Shown: in pieces, positions 12,169-23,924 of the stretch
How positions within the stretch are numbered: position 1 is the first letter of the stretch
Layout of the letters: each line of letters starts with the position of its first letter
Source of the DNA: Benincasa hispida
Taxonomy: Eukaryota > Streptophyta > Magnoliopsida > Cucurbitales > Cucurbitaceae
Length of the DNA stretch: 64,000 bases
Direction of reading: 5' to 3'
NCBI RefSeq assembly: GCF_009727055.1
Contig: NC_052350.1
Coordinates: 31,696,843-31,760,842 of the forward strand
Notes under the pieces: generated by a model
The model's input: the letters and a program-made list of their open reading frames with translations, nothing else
What the model was told of the DNA's origin: nothing
Databases searched by the model: none
Translations under genes and position numbers: made by a program

Positions 12169-14891
12169 GTACCCAGTTAGGTTATAATTCCGTTCCTTAT
12201 TCAATTCTTTTGCATTTCTGAGTGGTTTTGGATCATATGGTCTCTTGACTTTCATGGATTACTATCTTTTCTGTTTTAGGGGATGTGGGTTTGAGTTGTT
12301 CCTAATGAATAGTTTTCAATGATGATTGATTTCCCTTTTGCCTTATGTTTCATAGCGATCTCTTGCGATTTGGGTCATGCTTGGATTTCAATTTTATTTC
12401 TGGGTTTGTTTGATTGTGTAATTTTTCTTCCAATTCTTTCTGAAATTTGAGGAAAATGGGGGAAGAATTTGTGGGATAACTGAAAACAGAGAGAAGTTTA
12501 GATGGTTCAAGATGAATACCTCAGTGTTTATTTTCGATTATTTTATTGATTACAATTGAATTTAGCTGTTTCGTATTGGAATACGATTTTTTAAAATGAA
12601 AATATGAAAGAGATGAAGGAGTAGAATGCAAAGGAAGAAAGACTGAAATGGAAAAGTTTAGAAAGTAAAAGAAAGTAATTTACATTAATTGATTACCAGC
12701 TATGTTAATCAACGTTTATGTTCTTATCCTTACTGTGTTTGTATCTTAGATTTGATTAGAAATAACTTGTTATTGTGTCTATGTTGTATCATATTCATGT
12801 TTGTATCTCGTGTCTGTGTTCATGTTTGTGCTGCTTTGTCATAGATTTTGACATCTTAGTTAAAGCTTTAAAAATAGTGTGTTTAATTTTATTTTTTATT
12901 GGATGACTTGATCGTTTGCAAATGAGACTTCAAAACAAAGTCATTCTAGTCCAGTAAGATTGTTAGGAAAAAGAAAACCTATTGAGCTAGCTTCATCGGG
13001 ATGAGAACATTTTATAAAGTAGAAGGATGTGTTCCTGAATATCCTAGGGTTACTTGTAAGTACTGTGGGGCTACACATGCTTGTGATTCGAAAAGAAATG
13101 GTACAACTAATCTAAAAAGACATTTAGGAAAATATAAGAAGTATACAAATAAGTCAGAAGATTCTGTTCAAGGAGAGGGAAATTCTGAAGGTAGTTTGGT
13201 GGCTGCATCCTTCACTCAAAAAAATTGTAGAATAATGCTTGCTTGTATGGGCATATTAGAGGAATTGCCATTTAGGTTTATAGAAAGTGAAGGATTTCAT
13301 AAATTTTGTCGGGCATTAAATCTGAAGTTTGTAATTCCATGAAGAGTGACTGTTACTAGTGTCTTCTAAGTGCAAGGCGCACCTCAAGCGATAAGTCTCT
13401 TGATCGCCTGCAAACGAGAGGCGACAAAAAGGCGTGAAGTGAGGCACAATAAATAAACAAATAATATATTTATAGAGAACATAAATTATATAATATAGAC
13501 ATGTAGACTATTAAAACCTTAAAGATTAATACTAAATAGTAAAAATATCCAAATGTCAATAAAATCTGGTAATACTAAAGTTGTTAAGATGAACAATGAA
13601 AAAAAACTTACTTAGAAACAAAATAAAAAATCACCTAGATAAAATAAAATAATAGAAACTAAAGTACTAACCTTTTGAAATTGACCTAGATGCAACTGTT
13701 GAAGAAGTAACATGCAAAAAAGTTTCAATATGATGTTTCAAATAAAATATTGAGACTAGAAACTAAACTTAAGAAATTTCTCAACCCTCCCACTGGAAAT
13801 GAATAAAATAATATATAATATAGTACTATAATATAATTTTCTAATTAAGAACTTCACCGAGAATTCAGAATCACCCCACCAACTACAAGAATATATAATA
13901 CTATAATATGATATTATTGTTATTGGTGCAAATCTAAGCAACCTTTTAAATATTTGAGTCTTTCTTATTTAGTTTCCAATTGGAAATCCCTTTATTTTAT
14001 TATTTAAAAACTTATGTAGAAATCAAAGTATGAAAAGTAAACACAAACAGTGAAAAGTATAGTTAATTCCTGATTTTCCTCACCACTGTCTACAACCGCT
14101 CAACCATAGACTTTCCAGCTAGTGGTAGTCTATCAAAACCTTATAATTGCATTGCTCTGAAAGTACATATGTTCTTTAAGGTGTAGGCCAAGTAACGGTT
14201 TTGATTCAGCCAAACAAGCATTTGATTGTCCCCTGAAAGGTAAAAATTTCTTCCAACTGTTTATGCTACTTTAAAAGCATTGGGATCTAAATCTGTCACT
14301 TTCTTTTTACAATCTCATTGATGCCAAATTCCTCTACAGATATTTTAACATCTATAATGTACATTTCTGGCAATACTCTAGATTTTGTAACCAATCCCTA
14401 AGATTGAACATGCAAAATATTGAGTTGAGTTGATTACAACTCAATTTCGAGATTGAAAACTTGCCAACTCCTTGCATGTTCGTTTTAGGAACACTGTGAA
14501 TGAGTTTTACAGTATTCTGGCAAAACATTAGCTCATGCCATTACTATAGCCTTTTCATCTCTAGAATTAACTTCGCATGTGACAATTGACAATGTGCTAT
14601 CGACCCATATCATTTATACCGTAAAATCTTCATTTGTGATACTGCAACTCTTCTTATCTTATTATGCTTATGTTCAGTCTTATCTTATATGTATGTGGTC
14701 ATTTGTCCAAAACTGTTTGAACTTGTAAGATCTCTATGATTATATCTGAACATGTTATATTGAGATACTGACTTGAAAACTGTATTCTGCAATTTATATC
14801 CATGAGGTTTTGGCATATTGGGCTAAGGGTCTATGTTTTTCCTTCGTCTCTTAGTTCATCTCCATCACTCTATGTTTCTCATTCTTGATAG
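12169..14891 (+). other. Putative leader intron of the GONST3 homologue
   Basis: AT-rich sequence between the proposed donor at 12169 and the acceptor TTCTTGATAG ending at 14891. It contains a broken hAT fragment (about 12960-13365) and, at 13370-13440, a common plant dispersed-repeat wording (AAGGCGCACCTCAAGCGA). The remainder (13440-14890) shows no coding signal. If transcription instead starts just upstream of 14892, this would simply be intergenic DNA. Confidence 0.3.
12960..13365 (+). pseudogene. hAT transposase N-terminal fragment with degenerate BED finger
   Basis: The frame 13001-13342 has the BED-type zinc finger of plant hAT transposases: the pair in VTCKYCG, then TTNLKRHLGKYKKY. 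The final metal ligand, normally a cysteine two residues before KKY, is tyrosine here. Upstream homology continues in another frame (about 12965-13000), implying a frameshift. The frame ends at a TGA (13340-13342) after FVIP, and recognisable homology (RVTVT) continues for a few codons past the stop. Nothing of the catalytic core follows. It is a dead fragment, probably a passenger in the intron of the transporter gene. Confidence 0.7.
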
Positions 14892-16037
14892 ATGTCTAAT
14901 AAAGATGATATTGAGAGCTCCAAAGCTGATATGGTCCAGGAAGGGCTAGGGGCTTCTGCATTATCGGGTGAGAGCCCATCAAACTGGTACGCTATTGTTC
15001 TGCAGCAAGTCTCAGTATATGGTGTTGCAGTCGGGTACTGTGTTTCTGCATCCCTGCTTTCCATCATCAATAAATGGGCAGTCATGAAGTTCCCTTACCC
15101 AGGTGCATTGACTGCCCTACAATACTTCACTAGTGCAGCTGGAGTTTTTGTTTGTGGTTGTGCTGGATTTATTGAACACGATCGTCTTGATCTCTTGACA
15201 ATGTGGCGGTTCCTACCTGCTGCAATTATATTTTATCTTTCCCTATTCACCAACAGCGAGCTTCTCTTGCATGCCAATGTTGATACATTCATCGTTTTCC
15301 GCTCGGTAGTACCAATTTTTGTTGCCATTGGTGAGACCCTTTTCCTGCACCAGCCTTGGCCATCAATGAAGACATGGTTCTCACTTGCTACGATCCTCGC
15401 TGGTAGCGTTCTTTATGTACTGACAGATTATCAATTCACATTGACTGCTTACTTTTGGGCTTTGGCTTATCTCATAAGCATGTCCATCGATTTTGTATAC
15501 ATAAAGCATGTTGTTATGACCATAGGGCTGAATACATGGGGCCTTGTGCTGTACAACAACTTAGAGGCACTTCTTTTGTTTCCATTGGAACTTCTTATCA
15601 TGGGTGAACTCAAGAAAATCAAGCAGGAAATCTCAGATGAATCTGATTGGCACTCGTTTGCGGTGGTTTTGCCTGTTGGGTTATCATGCTTATTTGGTTT
15701 GTCGATCTCTTTCTTTGGGTTCTCTTGTCGAAGGGCGATTTCTGCAACTGGATTCACTGTACTTGGGATCGTGAATAAACTCCTGACTGTTGTGATCAAT
15801 TTAGTAATCTGGGATAAGCATTCAACATTCATTGGAACCGTGGGGCTGTTGATATGTATGTTCGGTGGAATCTTGTACCAACAATCAACAAGCTCAAAGC
15901 CGAAGGCAGCCACGAAAGAGGTAAGAGTAGACGAAACAGTGGACGAAGAGCAACAAAAACTACTTGAAATGCAAAGTGTTTCAGATAGCGACAATGCGGA
16001 GAACAAAGTTAGCCAGTCAGAGGATGGGAAATCATGA
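14892..16037 (+). CDS. GONST3: Golgi GDP-sugar transporter, GONST3/GGLT1 homologue
   Basis: This single coding exon of 381 residues has the length and sequence character of Arabidopsis GONST3 (At1g76340). That protein has been characterised as the GDP-L-galactose transporter GGLT1, which supplies the Golgi for side chains of the pectin rhamnogalacturonan II. It belongs to the drug/metabolite (nucleotide-sugar) transporter superfamily. Roughly ten hydrophobic helices span residues 40-340. Conserved stretches include SIINKWAVMKFPYPGALTA (about 59-77), HANVDTFIVFRS (about 130-141), and GIVNK (about 295-299), the GXxNK motif linked to GDP-sugar binding in GONST proteins. The N-terminus (1-35) and the acidic C-terminal tail (345-381) are hydrophilic and face the cytosol. 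The ATG at 14892 directly follows an acceptor-like TAG, suggesting a leader intron. No disruption is visible. The antisense ORF at 15467-16006 is a shadow. The substrate is inferred from the family. Confidence 0.93.
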   Translation: MSNKDDIESSKADMVQEGLGASALSGESPSNWYAIVLQQVSVYGVAVGYCVSASLLSIINKWAVMKFPYPGALTALQYFTSAAGVFVCGCAGFIEHDRLDLLTMWRFLPAAIIFYLSLFTNSELLLHANVDTFIVFRSVVPIFVAIGETLFLHQPWPSMKTWFSLATILAGSVLYVLTDYQFTLTAYFWALAYLISMSIDFVYIKHVVMTIGLNTWGLVLYNNLEALLLFPLELLIMGELKKIKQEISDESDWHSFAVVLPVGLSCLFGLSISFFGFSCRRAISATGFTVLGIVNKLLTVVINLVIWDKHSTFIGTVGLLICMFGGILYQQSTSSKPKAATKEVRVDETVDEEQQKLLEMQSVSDSDNAENKVSQSEDGKS

Positions 16038-17684
16038 GGTGTTTACAAACGGTAATGCTTTTATAGAAAATTGTATTTGGTTGCATTTTGGGATTCAAAT
16101 TTATCACTTGTAACATGGCAATTTAGTTTTTTACAAGGCTCTTTGACAGCAGTTAGTTGCATTTGATGTATATCTTATTCTATTCATTGAAATTGTTCTT
16201 TTTTCCTTCAAAATCCTACATGGAAGTGAATATACATGTATCTTAATATTGCATGAGATGAGTTGATGATGCTTGTTTAGAACTTAAAATCCCACTTTAA
16301 GTCTGTTGCCATTGCCATTTTTTTATCAGCATTTTTTCTTTCTAGGAGAAAGACCCTCTAAATCTTAGTTTACCTGTCTAATTCAATCTTTTATCAGAGC
16401 AGTTACCAAAGATTATGAATGAATAAGATTTAACAAATGTACAGGGACTAAGATTAAAATTTAAAATGCAAAGGTCAAAATGATATACCAAGGAAACATA
16501 TAGAGAAAATGCATATAATTCAATCCTATAATTTTACTTCAGTTTATGATTTTTCAGGAAATGGAAACTAGAAACAAAAAAGTTCGTTGGGAAATGATGA
16601 GTTAATTTCATCATCAAAAGTTTTGAAAATTTTTGGGTAATTTTTAAATCTATAGTCGGTTTTATTAGTTAGATTAACATTGTTGTCTTGCAACTTGTCA
16701 TATTTGTACTAGTTACGTTAATGTTGTTGTCTTGCAACTTCTAATATTAGCTCAACTCTTTACACTTTTAATTAATACTAGAAAGGGCAACTAGATAAAT
16801 TACTATATTTAATTAGACATTTTTTTTAAAAAAAAAGAAGTGTAAGAAAGTAGGTTGATATTACAATTAATAAGCTAGCTTATGAGACACATGTCTAGTC
16901 CAAGGTAGCAACAGCTCTTTGTTAAAGATTATCAATGTTATCAGAATGAAGAATAGTTTAGTCGATTCGAGCCTAAAAAGTTAATAAGATGGATTTGAGT
17001 CTAAAACATTAATAAGATTTTATTATAATTGGGAAATTATACCTTAGTCCTTTTCTTTTTTCTCATTACAAAAAGAAGTATAAAAGCGTGCTTGGATTAG
17101 GTTTTGAAGTGTTTGAATTTGTGGTGATCGAGAATCCTTATGAAATTTGATATTATATTAAAAGGACTAAAATACCCCTCGAACTACCCTCATCCTTTCA
17201 TCCTCATTTTGACCAAATGAAAACCTCTCTTCTTCTGTTCTCTTTCTACTAAGATTTTACTTATGTGGCTTCCATTTAAGGTTAGTTTTTCTCTATATCT
17301 TATTCTTTCTTATATTAGCTTTTGCTTTTGTTGAAAAACTCATGAATCATAAAAAAAATACACATAACATACATAATAGGGAAATTATAGTAGATATTAA
17401 AATCGCGTAAAAATAATTAAAGATATAATCCATCTTTAAAATATTTGCAGATATATTACAAACTGATCTATCAACTTTTAATTTTTTTAAATATTATAAA
17501 ATTTGCCCTTTTGTCTCCCTAGCTTCCCTCACCGATTGATCTCCTTTTACATGATTTTATCTTATTCTCTCTCTCTTTCACTGATTTTATCTCCTCTCTC
17601 TCTCACTCTCGATTTTATCTCCTTCTCTCTCACTCCTGATTCTGTCCCCCAATTTTATCTCCCTCTCTCCCTTTTAGTTCTAAC
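16038..17684. other. Intergenic DNA downstream of the transporter
   Basis: This contains the 3' untranslated region and AT-rich spacer. A short duplicated segment containing TTGTTGTCTTGCAACTT occurs twice at about 16663-16740. CT-rich tracts occur at 17500-17680, and the ORF 17503-17799 there is low-complexity and runs into the MITE. No gene recognised. Confidence 0.5.
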
Positions 17685-18093
17685 TAGGGGTGAAAACGGT
17701 TCGGTTTGGTGGTCAAACCAAACCGTATATATGTGGTTCGGTTCAGTTTCAAATCCGGTTTTGGCATTTTTTAAAAAACCATGTTTTATTCTTTTTTAAT
17801 TAAAAACGGTTCGGTTCGGTTCGTTTTAAATTCGATTTTGTTCTTTAAATTAAAAGCGGTTCGGTTTTAAATTCGGTTTTACTCTTATTATATATATATA
17901 TTAGTTAAAAACGGTTCGGTTCAGTTTCAAATTCGGTTTTCGAAAATGAAACCGAACCGAACCGAATTAATTCGGTTTCAAAATATCTTCAAACTGGATT
18001 GAACCGCATTTTTCGATTTCACTGAGTTTTCGGTTCAGTTCGATTCGGTTTTTAGAAATGGTACGATTTTTGCAGTTTGAATGACCACCCCTA
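17685..18093. mobile_element. hAT-type MITE with TAGGGGTG inverted ends
   Basis: The element begins TAGGGGTG (17685-17692) and ends CACCCCTA (18086-18093). Flanking 8-mers are GTTCTAAC (17677-17684) and CTTCTAAC (18094-18101), seven of eight identical. An 8-bp target duplication with TAGGGGTG ends is typical of hAT elements. The 409-bp interior has no ORF and is built from many GGTTCGGTT-type words on both strands, a composition common in plant non-autonomous elements of this kind. Confidence 0.75.
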
Positions 18094-18101
18094 CTTCTAA
18101 C

Positions 18102-18519
18102 TTCTAGTTTTATCTCCTTCTCTCTCCTTTATAAAAGCATCTTTCTTTTTTTCTTAAAAAGTAATTACTATCATTATTTTTTTAAAAAAATAAAAAGACA
18201 AGTTTTAGTCTTGAACCAAGATTTAAGAGTTTGTAATCATTTTCACAAGTGCTTTAACACCAACGAGCCAATTATTGAATTTTATATTTTAAAAAAATAT
18301 TAAATATAAATACCAAATAAAAACGAATGTGAAAGAAATTACTTATTTTTAGTTATCAAACTTGCACATTTTTTAGAAATGCTTTTCAAAATTTTGAAAT
18401 AAGAAACAAAATAATATTGATCAAACAAGTTTGTTTCTAAAAAAAATGAGAAACGAGAATATTATCAAACAAGTCCATAATTTTTAGTTTATTTTTCTTT
18501 TTGTAGGACTTTAGAAGTA
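18102..18519. other. AT-rich spacer, nothing recognised
   Basis: Poly(A)/poly(T)-rich DNA without ORFs or identifiable repeats. Confidence 0.4.
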
Positions 18520-19400
18520 AGAAGTCTATTAGTAATAAACTATTATCATTAATAGCCTATGATATCACCGATAGACTAAGTCATAGTCTCTCAATGATAG
18601 GCTTCTATCACTAACAGACTACTTAACTGGTAGCACGTTATCCGTGATAGAAGCTACCACTAATAGCATATTATCGGTGATAGAAGCTACCACTGATAGC
18701 ATGATATCAATGAGATCATCGATAGCATGATATCAGTGACATCATTGATGTCATCTTATTAGTGATATTATCAATGAAAAAAATATCATTGATAACCACG
18801 ATATGAGTGATATTAGTGATATTAGTGATATTAGTGATAGAACTTAGGTGATAACTATATATCGAGTTTCTTTCAAAGTTCAAAACTAGTTGTAGAAATC
18901 TATCATTGCTAGCATTAAGTGTTAATATTTCAAGGTTGATTCTAATTGATGAAAGTTTATCGGTGATAGTGACTAATAGCTGCTATCAATGATAGCCATG
19001 ATAGAAGATTATTAATGATAGCTATTTGTTAATTTTTCAAAGTTGATAGTCATTTATGAAGGTGTATCAGTGATAGCCACTAATAATTTTCCATCACTGG
19101 TATAGCTCAATCTTTCAAAGTTGTTGGTCTTCTTTCAATGTTGACAACTACTTATAAAAGTCTATCGTTGATAGTCACTGATAACCTTAAATGTTAACAT
19201 TTCAAGGTTGATTCCAATTGATGAAAATATATCAATAATAACCACTGATAACTAATAGAAAATTAAAAGCTAATATTTCAAGATTGTATTAATATTTCTC
19301 AAATTAAAACCTACCACTGATAGCAACTCTCAGTAATAGCAATTGATATTAGCTATCAGTGGCTATCATTGATAGTTACTATTAATGATAGCTTTCAATT
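18520..19400. repeat. Block of short palindromic TATCA(N)TGATA repeats
   Basis: Nearly 900 bp are made of variants of CTATCACTGATAG, AGCTACCACTGATAGCA and similar units. Each is itself an inverted repeat, and they lie at irregular spacing in both orientations. A direct run of GATATTAGT units lies at about 18806-18840. There is no coding potential. The irregular unit length and lack of unique spacers exclude a CRISPR-like arrangement. It looks like a degenerate plant simple-repeat family. Confidence 0.7.
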
Positions 19401-19849
19401 TGAGAAATCGGGAAGAAGCGAGCAAAATGGTGGCTAGGCATGAGTTTTTTAGTCTTTTAGCATTTCTTGTTCTATATATGCAATTATTTTATCCATGTAC
19501 TACATATTCTATTATTTCGGGCTTGAATTCCATTTATGCAACTAATCCTAAATAATAGACATCTTAACATGTTTAAAAATTATAAAATATTAATTTACTA
19601 TTATAAATTAACTTTTTGTTTTAATAATATCCATCAAAATCAACATTTTATCAATATTTTCGAAACTAAGGTCCCGATATTTCCGTCGAAGTCAACATTT
19701 TAAACCTTGATTACGCCCATGTTATCATTTGAGTTCTTGACCATTACCAAAAAAAAGTATTGCCATGAACCTAGCGATGGAGATTGGGATTAGCTGCTCT
19801 AGGCTCAAAGTAGAGAAGAAAAAGTATAATTTTGTTGTAAAATTGAGGA
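19401..19849. other. AT-rich spacer
   Basis: No gene is seen. Around 19620-19720 the wording (CCATCAAAATCAACATTT, CCCGATATTTCCGTCG) is related to 11095-11190, so it is probably a dispersed repeat. Confidence 0.4.
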
Positions 19850-20206
19850 GTACAACCGGAACACAGATATGAAGAAAATATAATATAATAATAATATATA
19901 TAAATATAATAAATAAATAAATAAATATAATATAATATTATAATTAAATAATTAACTAAAATTATGAAAATTAGATAATATGAAAATATGAGTGAAATTT
20001 CGAAGTGAATTTTCTCACCAATGTGTGTGTTTTTTAAGATCTACAAATGCCACTATTTATAGTCAAAGTGGCAAGTAGAATGTGGTCTTACATGGACACC
20101 AAGCATGAATAACTACAAGACACATGGACAACACGAAGATTGATACATGGCTTTTAGGACACTAAGCATTGGACATCTATTTTTATAATATTTATAATAC
20201 TTCCCC
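19850..20206 (-). mobile_element. Ty1/copia 3' LTR (boundaries approximate)
   Basis: On the minus strand the polypurine tract AAGGGGAAG (about 20207-20215) is followed by the AT-rich start of an LTR, which contains a TATA-like CTATAAATAG (about 20051-20060). It directly follows the copia RNase H remnant at 20347-20847 in the expected order. The low-coordinate end is buried in (ATA)n-rich DNA around 19850-19920. Confidence 0.55.
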
Positions 20207-20346
20207 TTAGATGCCCATATATATATATGAAATATACCTTGTTAAAATCTTACTAGAAAAAACCCAATAGGAAAAAACCATAGTAAAAACAAGAGTACAT
20301 ATTTCATATTATATATACTCCTAAAAGAATACAATATATTTACTCT

Positions 20347-20847
20347 CCCTCACGAAAACATCACTTAAGATCTCTGAATCGTCACATTCCAATGTTGTGC
20401 ACCAATTTTTCAAAAGTTGCGGTTGGTAATGCCTTTGTAAATAAGTATGTTAGGTTATCCTTCGAACAATCTTTTTGTACAGTGATGTCATCATTTTCTT
20501 CAAGATCATGAGTGTAGAAATGCTTCGGTGAAATTTGTTTTGTTCTATCTCCTTTAATATATTCTCCTTTGATTTGGGTTATTCAAGCTGTGGTGTCTTC
20601 GTATAATATTATTGGAAGATTTTTATTAGAAGACAAGCCACATGTTTCACGAACTGTTGAGTCATTGATCTTAGCCATACACATTTTTTACTAGTCTCAT
20701 GAATTGCAAGAATTTCAGCATGATTTGAGGAAGCGGTCATTATGGTCTGTTTCACCGATTGCCATGATATAGTAGTTCCTCACATGTGAACAGGTAACCT
20801 ATTTGAGATCTAGCTTTGTGTGGATTAGATAAATATCTAGAATTTGT
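20347..20847 (-). pseudogene. Ty1/copia RNase H and pol C-terminus remnant
   Basis: Minus-strand translation gives the end of a copia polyprotein: a YLSNPHKARSQ-like start next to 20847, then SNHAEILAIHE, YIKGDRTKQISPKHF, LFTKALPTATFEKLVHNIGM near 20370. Several in-frame stops and frameshifts show it is dead. The remnant stops abruptly at the CACTA terminus (20848), so the upstream part of pol was separated by that insertion. Confidence 0.8.
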
Positions 20848-22627
20848 CACTACAAGAAATAACATATACGACAACTAACGAAAAAAGCTATAATAGACTT
20901 TTTATAGCATTTTCCGAAAGTCCTAACAACCCATGTTATTAAAAGTCTGAGACTTTTTATAACGTTTTTCTAAAGATGCTATTATAAAGTATGAAGATAC
21001 AGCTTATATACTATGCTATAAAAACATTTGATAGCATTTTTTTATTAAAGTTATAATATGTTTGTATGGCTAAAATAATGTGCTATCTTTAACATATAAT
21101 AACCTTTTTCCAACGCTATAATATAGCATTTATAGTTGTAATCGTATGATATAGTAATGTTATTTAATCCTTTCCAATTATTATAATTATTATAATAACC
21201 TTTTAATAGCATTTCATTTTTGTTATATAAATCTTTCTATAACTTTAACTCATGGTTGTAGAAGAGGTAACCTTTTTTTTTCAAAAATAATTTTTTAGTT
21301 AATTAGATTTTGATAAATTTTAGCTCAAGTACTCAATTTTAGTTAAAATATACGCACATAATATACTTCATAACATAATAAATAATGATAACTTCCATTC
21401 ATAATCTATTAACATTACAAATAAAATATTCGATAATTTCCTAGAATAAAGTTGTGTCTAAATGATACAAGCTAGATAAAATATTTAGTGACCACACCAA
21501 CAACATAAGTTAGCCCTTAAAATACAAAGTGTTCCAAATTGACCAAGTGTTCAAAATACTAAGTATTCAAAATCCCCAAATGTTAAAAAATATGTAGTTG
21601 AGCTGTCATTGTTGGTTCTCTTATCCTCTAGTAAGGCATCGTTTCATTCACCTACATAAATTTATAAAATCTATATCAATGTACAATTTTGTATACACGA
21701 ACAATAGTGAATATTAAAATAAATATAGAAAATCTTTTAATAAATGTAGATAAATAAGCTTAGAAAATAACATACCAATAATCACTTTATCAGATGGCCA
21801 TGCAACTATACTGCTCAAAGCTTCTTCAAATACATGTCATCTCAGATGTAGGCCTCCACAAATATGCGTCGGGTTTCTTTGATCCATCAACCCATACTCT
21901 AACTGCATGCAGATCAATAGGAATGTGATGAACAAGAGCAGCTGAATCATTAGAAGACCATCGTTCTTCTGCAACAATCTCTCCTTAGCCATACTAATCT
22001 AATAACTTGCACTTAATTTGACTATTTTTTATTGATACTCCATCAAAAGGAAAATACGAGATATTAGAATGAGATGATAATGAAATCAAGAATCATTCTC
22101 ATTACATTACAAATAAATTTACCGATGAAGATGATATTAGAAATGTTGAATGAATTTTTGTTGCCTTAGGTACATTGCAGTAGCATTTGAAAGTTTCCCA
22201 CTTGGTTCAAGCTATGATAATTTCATATGAAACAAAAAAAAGGTAACCAAAAAAAAAAAAAGAATGCAAGTGACTTAAAGAAAAACGATTACCTGTTTCT
22301 TTATAAAACATAACATAATTGTTTTTATTTCTATCAGTTCATCTTTTATTGCTTTCATTCCTATCATTTCCTCCTTCATCGTCAAATATTCTTTTTCAAG
22401 AATCTTGTACTTGTTATCTTGTTGAGACAAGAGAGAGTTTTGTACGAGTCACACCAAACCCAAATCCTCTTATATGACCACGGTTAAGGCCAAGAACACT
22501 ACTCAAAGCATCATCAACCACGTTAGTTGTTGAAGTTGTTGTCTCAGCCTCAATTTTTTCAATGCGCTCCTAGCTTGTTTATGCAAAATTATATAATACA
22601 AATCCCACATTTTTGTCTATCCTTTAC

Positions 22628-23085
22628 CAACAAGTCAATGCTCTTAAACCTTTTCACCCTCCCCCTCCCCCCCTTCCCAACAAGTCAATACCAACAAGTC
22701 AATTGTTTATGCAAAATTATATAATACAAATCCCTAACAACCTTTTTAAGAAAAAGAACATAGTAATGTTTAAAGATATCACTTTCAAATAAATTTCACA
22801 TACTCTATAAGCATAATATCCCAACAAAGTCAATGCTCATATACTTTTTCAACCGCCCCTCCCCCCCTTCCCATCCCCTCCTCCACCATAAAACATAATA
22901 CACTTCAATCAAATCATTCTTCAATGGAAGTTCACAAACTCCATAAGCTAATTATCCTAACAAAGTATATTCTTAACAACCTTTTAAGAGAAAGAACATA
23001 GTAAAATTTAAAGATATCATTTTCAAACAAAGTCAATGCTTATAAATTTTTCAAGACCCCCCTCCCCCCCTCCCACCATAGCTAA
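22628..23085. repeat. Three ~200-bp tandem units with C-tracts inside the CACTA element
   Basis: The phrase AACAAAGTCAATGCT occurs at about 22628 (one base different), 22823 and 23027, a spacing of 195 and 204 bp. Each is followed by a T-rich stretch and a pure C-rich tract (CCCTCCCCCCC type). The intervening sequence (AACCTTTTTAAGAAAAAGAA...) is also repeated. This is a degenerate tandem repeat, non-coding. Confidence 0.6.
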
Positions 23086-23924
23086 AAAGGTAAGTAAGAA
23101 AACATGCGAGTGTCTCAACAACTTGAACGTTCACCGGTTATCCGTCCTTCTTTTTGTGTGCTTTAGTCCATAATGTAATCCTTGTGACTGAAGTTGGACT
23201 GAACTACATTTTTTCTACAAAATAAGATTAAAAAAATGAACTCACATACAATATGAAAGCGAAATTGAAATGTAGTAATAATGATGTTTACATCTCTTCA
23301 GCCAAACGAACATACCCTTTCCTACTACATGTATGTAGGAGCTGTTTTTTCTTCATGACTTTGTATTTTTCACTTTTCAACTACTCAAATAGAAGATATT
23401 CAATATTTTTATCAAAGTAATAATAGAAAAATGCAAATATACACGTTTTGAAGTAAAGATTTCCATACCGTGAAGTTTGCACTATTCTTTTCACTCACAA
23501 AGTCCATCCAGTCATCTAGAGATTGCAAATTATCGAGCATTAGCTTCAAAAGTGCATCCTTTGTTGGGGCATCTTGAATTTGTTTCACTAGTCGAGATTT
23601 TCTAGCCCTCTATAGTCTACCCATCTTTTGGAAAAAAAAAACTCTTTTTGCTAATCTTCATCTACATTGTACCTTGACTAAAGTTATGAATAGTTAGAAG
23701 TAAATCATAATGATATGTGCGTTCAATTTGAATTATTTAAATGAAATAAAGTAACTTTATACCTGGATAGATTTACATAAGACTATTTTCAATATCATAG
23801 GTAGTTTTTTCTAATTCTTTAAATTCACTAGTACAATGTCTCTCTCACTAATCCTACCGATTCATCCCCAGTGGTTGTCCATATTCATTGAAAACAAGAT
23901 TCACTCTAGATTGTTTATTAACAA

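Noticed and set aside
15467..16006. 179-codon antisense ORF
   Set aside because: Exact shadow of the GONST3 coding exon, no domain, compositional by-product.
18520..19400. CRISPR-like or tRNA-like array
   Set aside because: Units vary in length and sequence, lie in both orientations and have no constant spacers; host is a plant.
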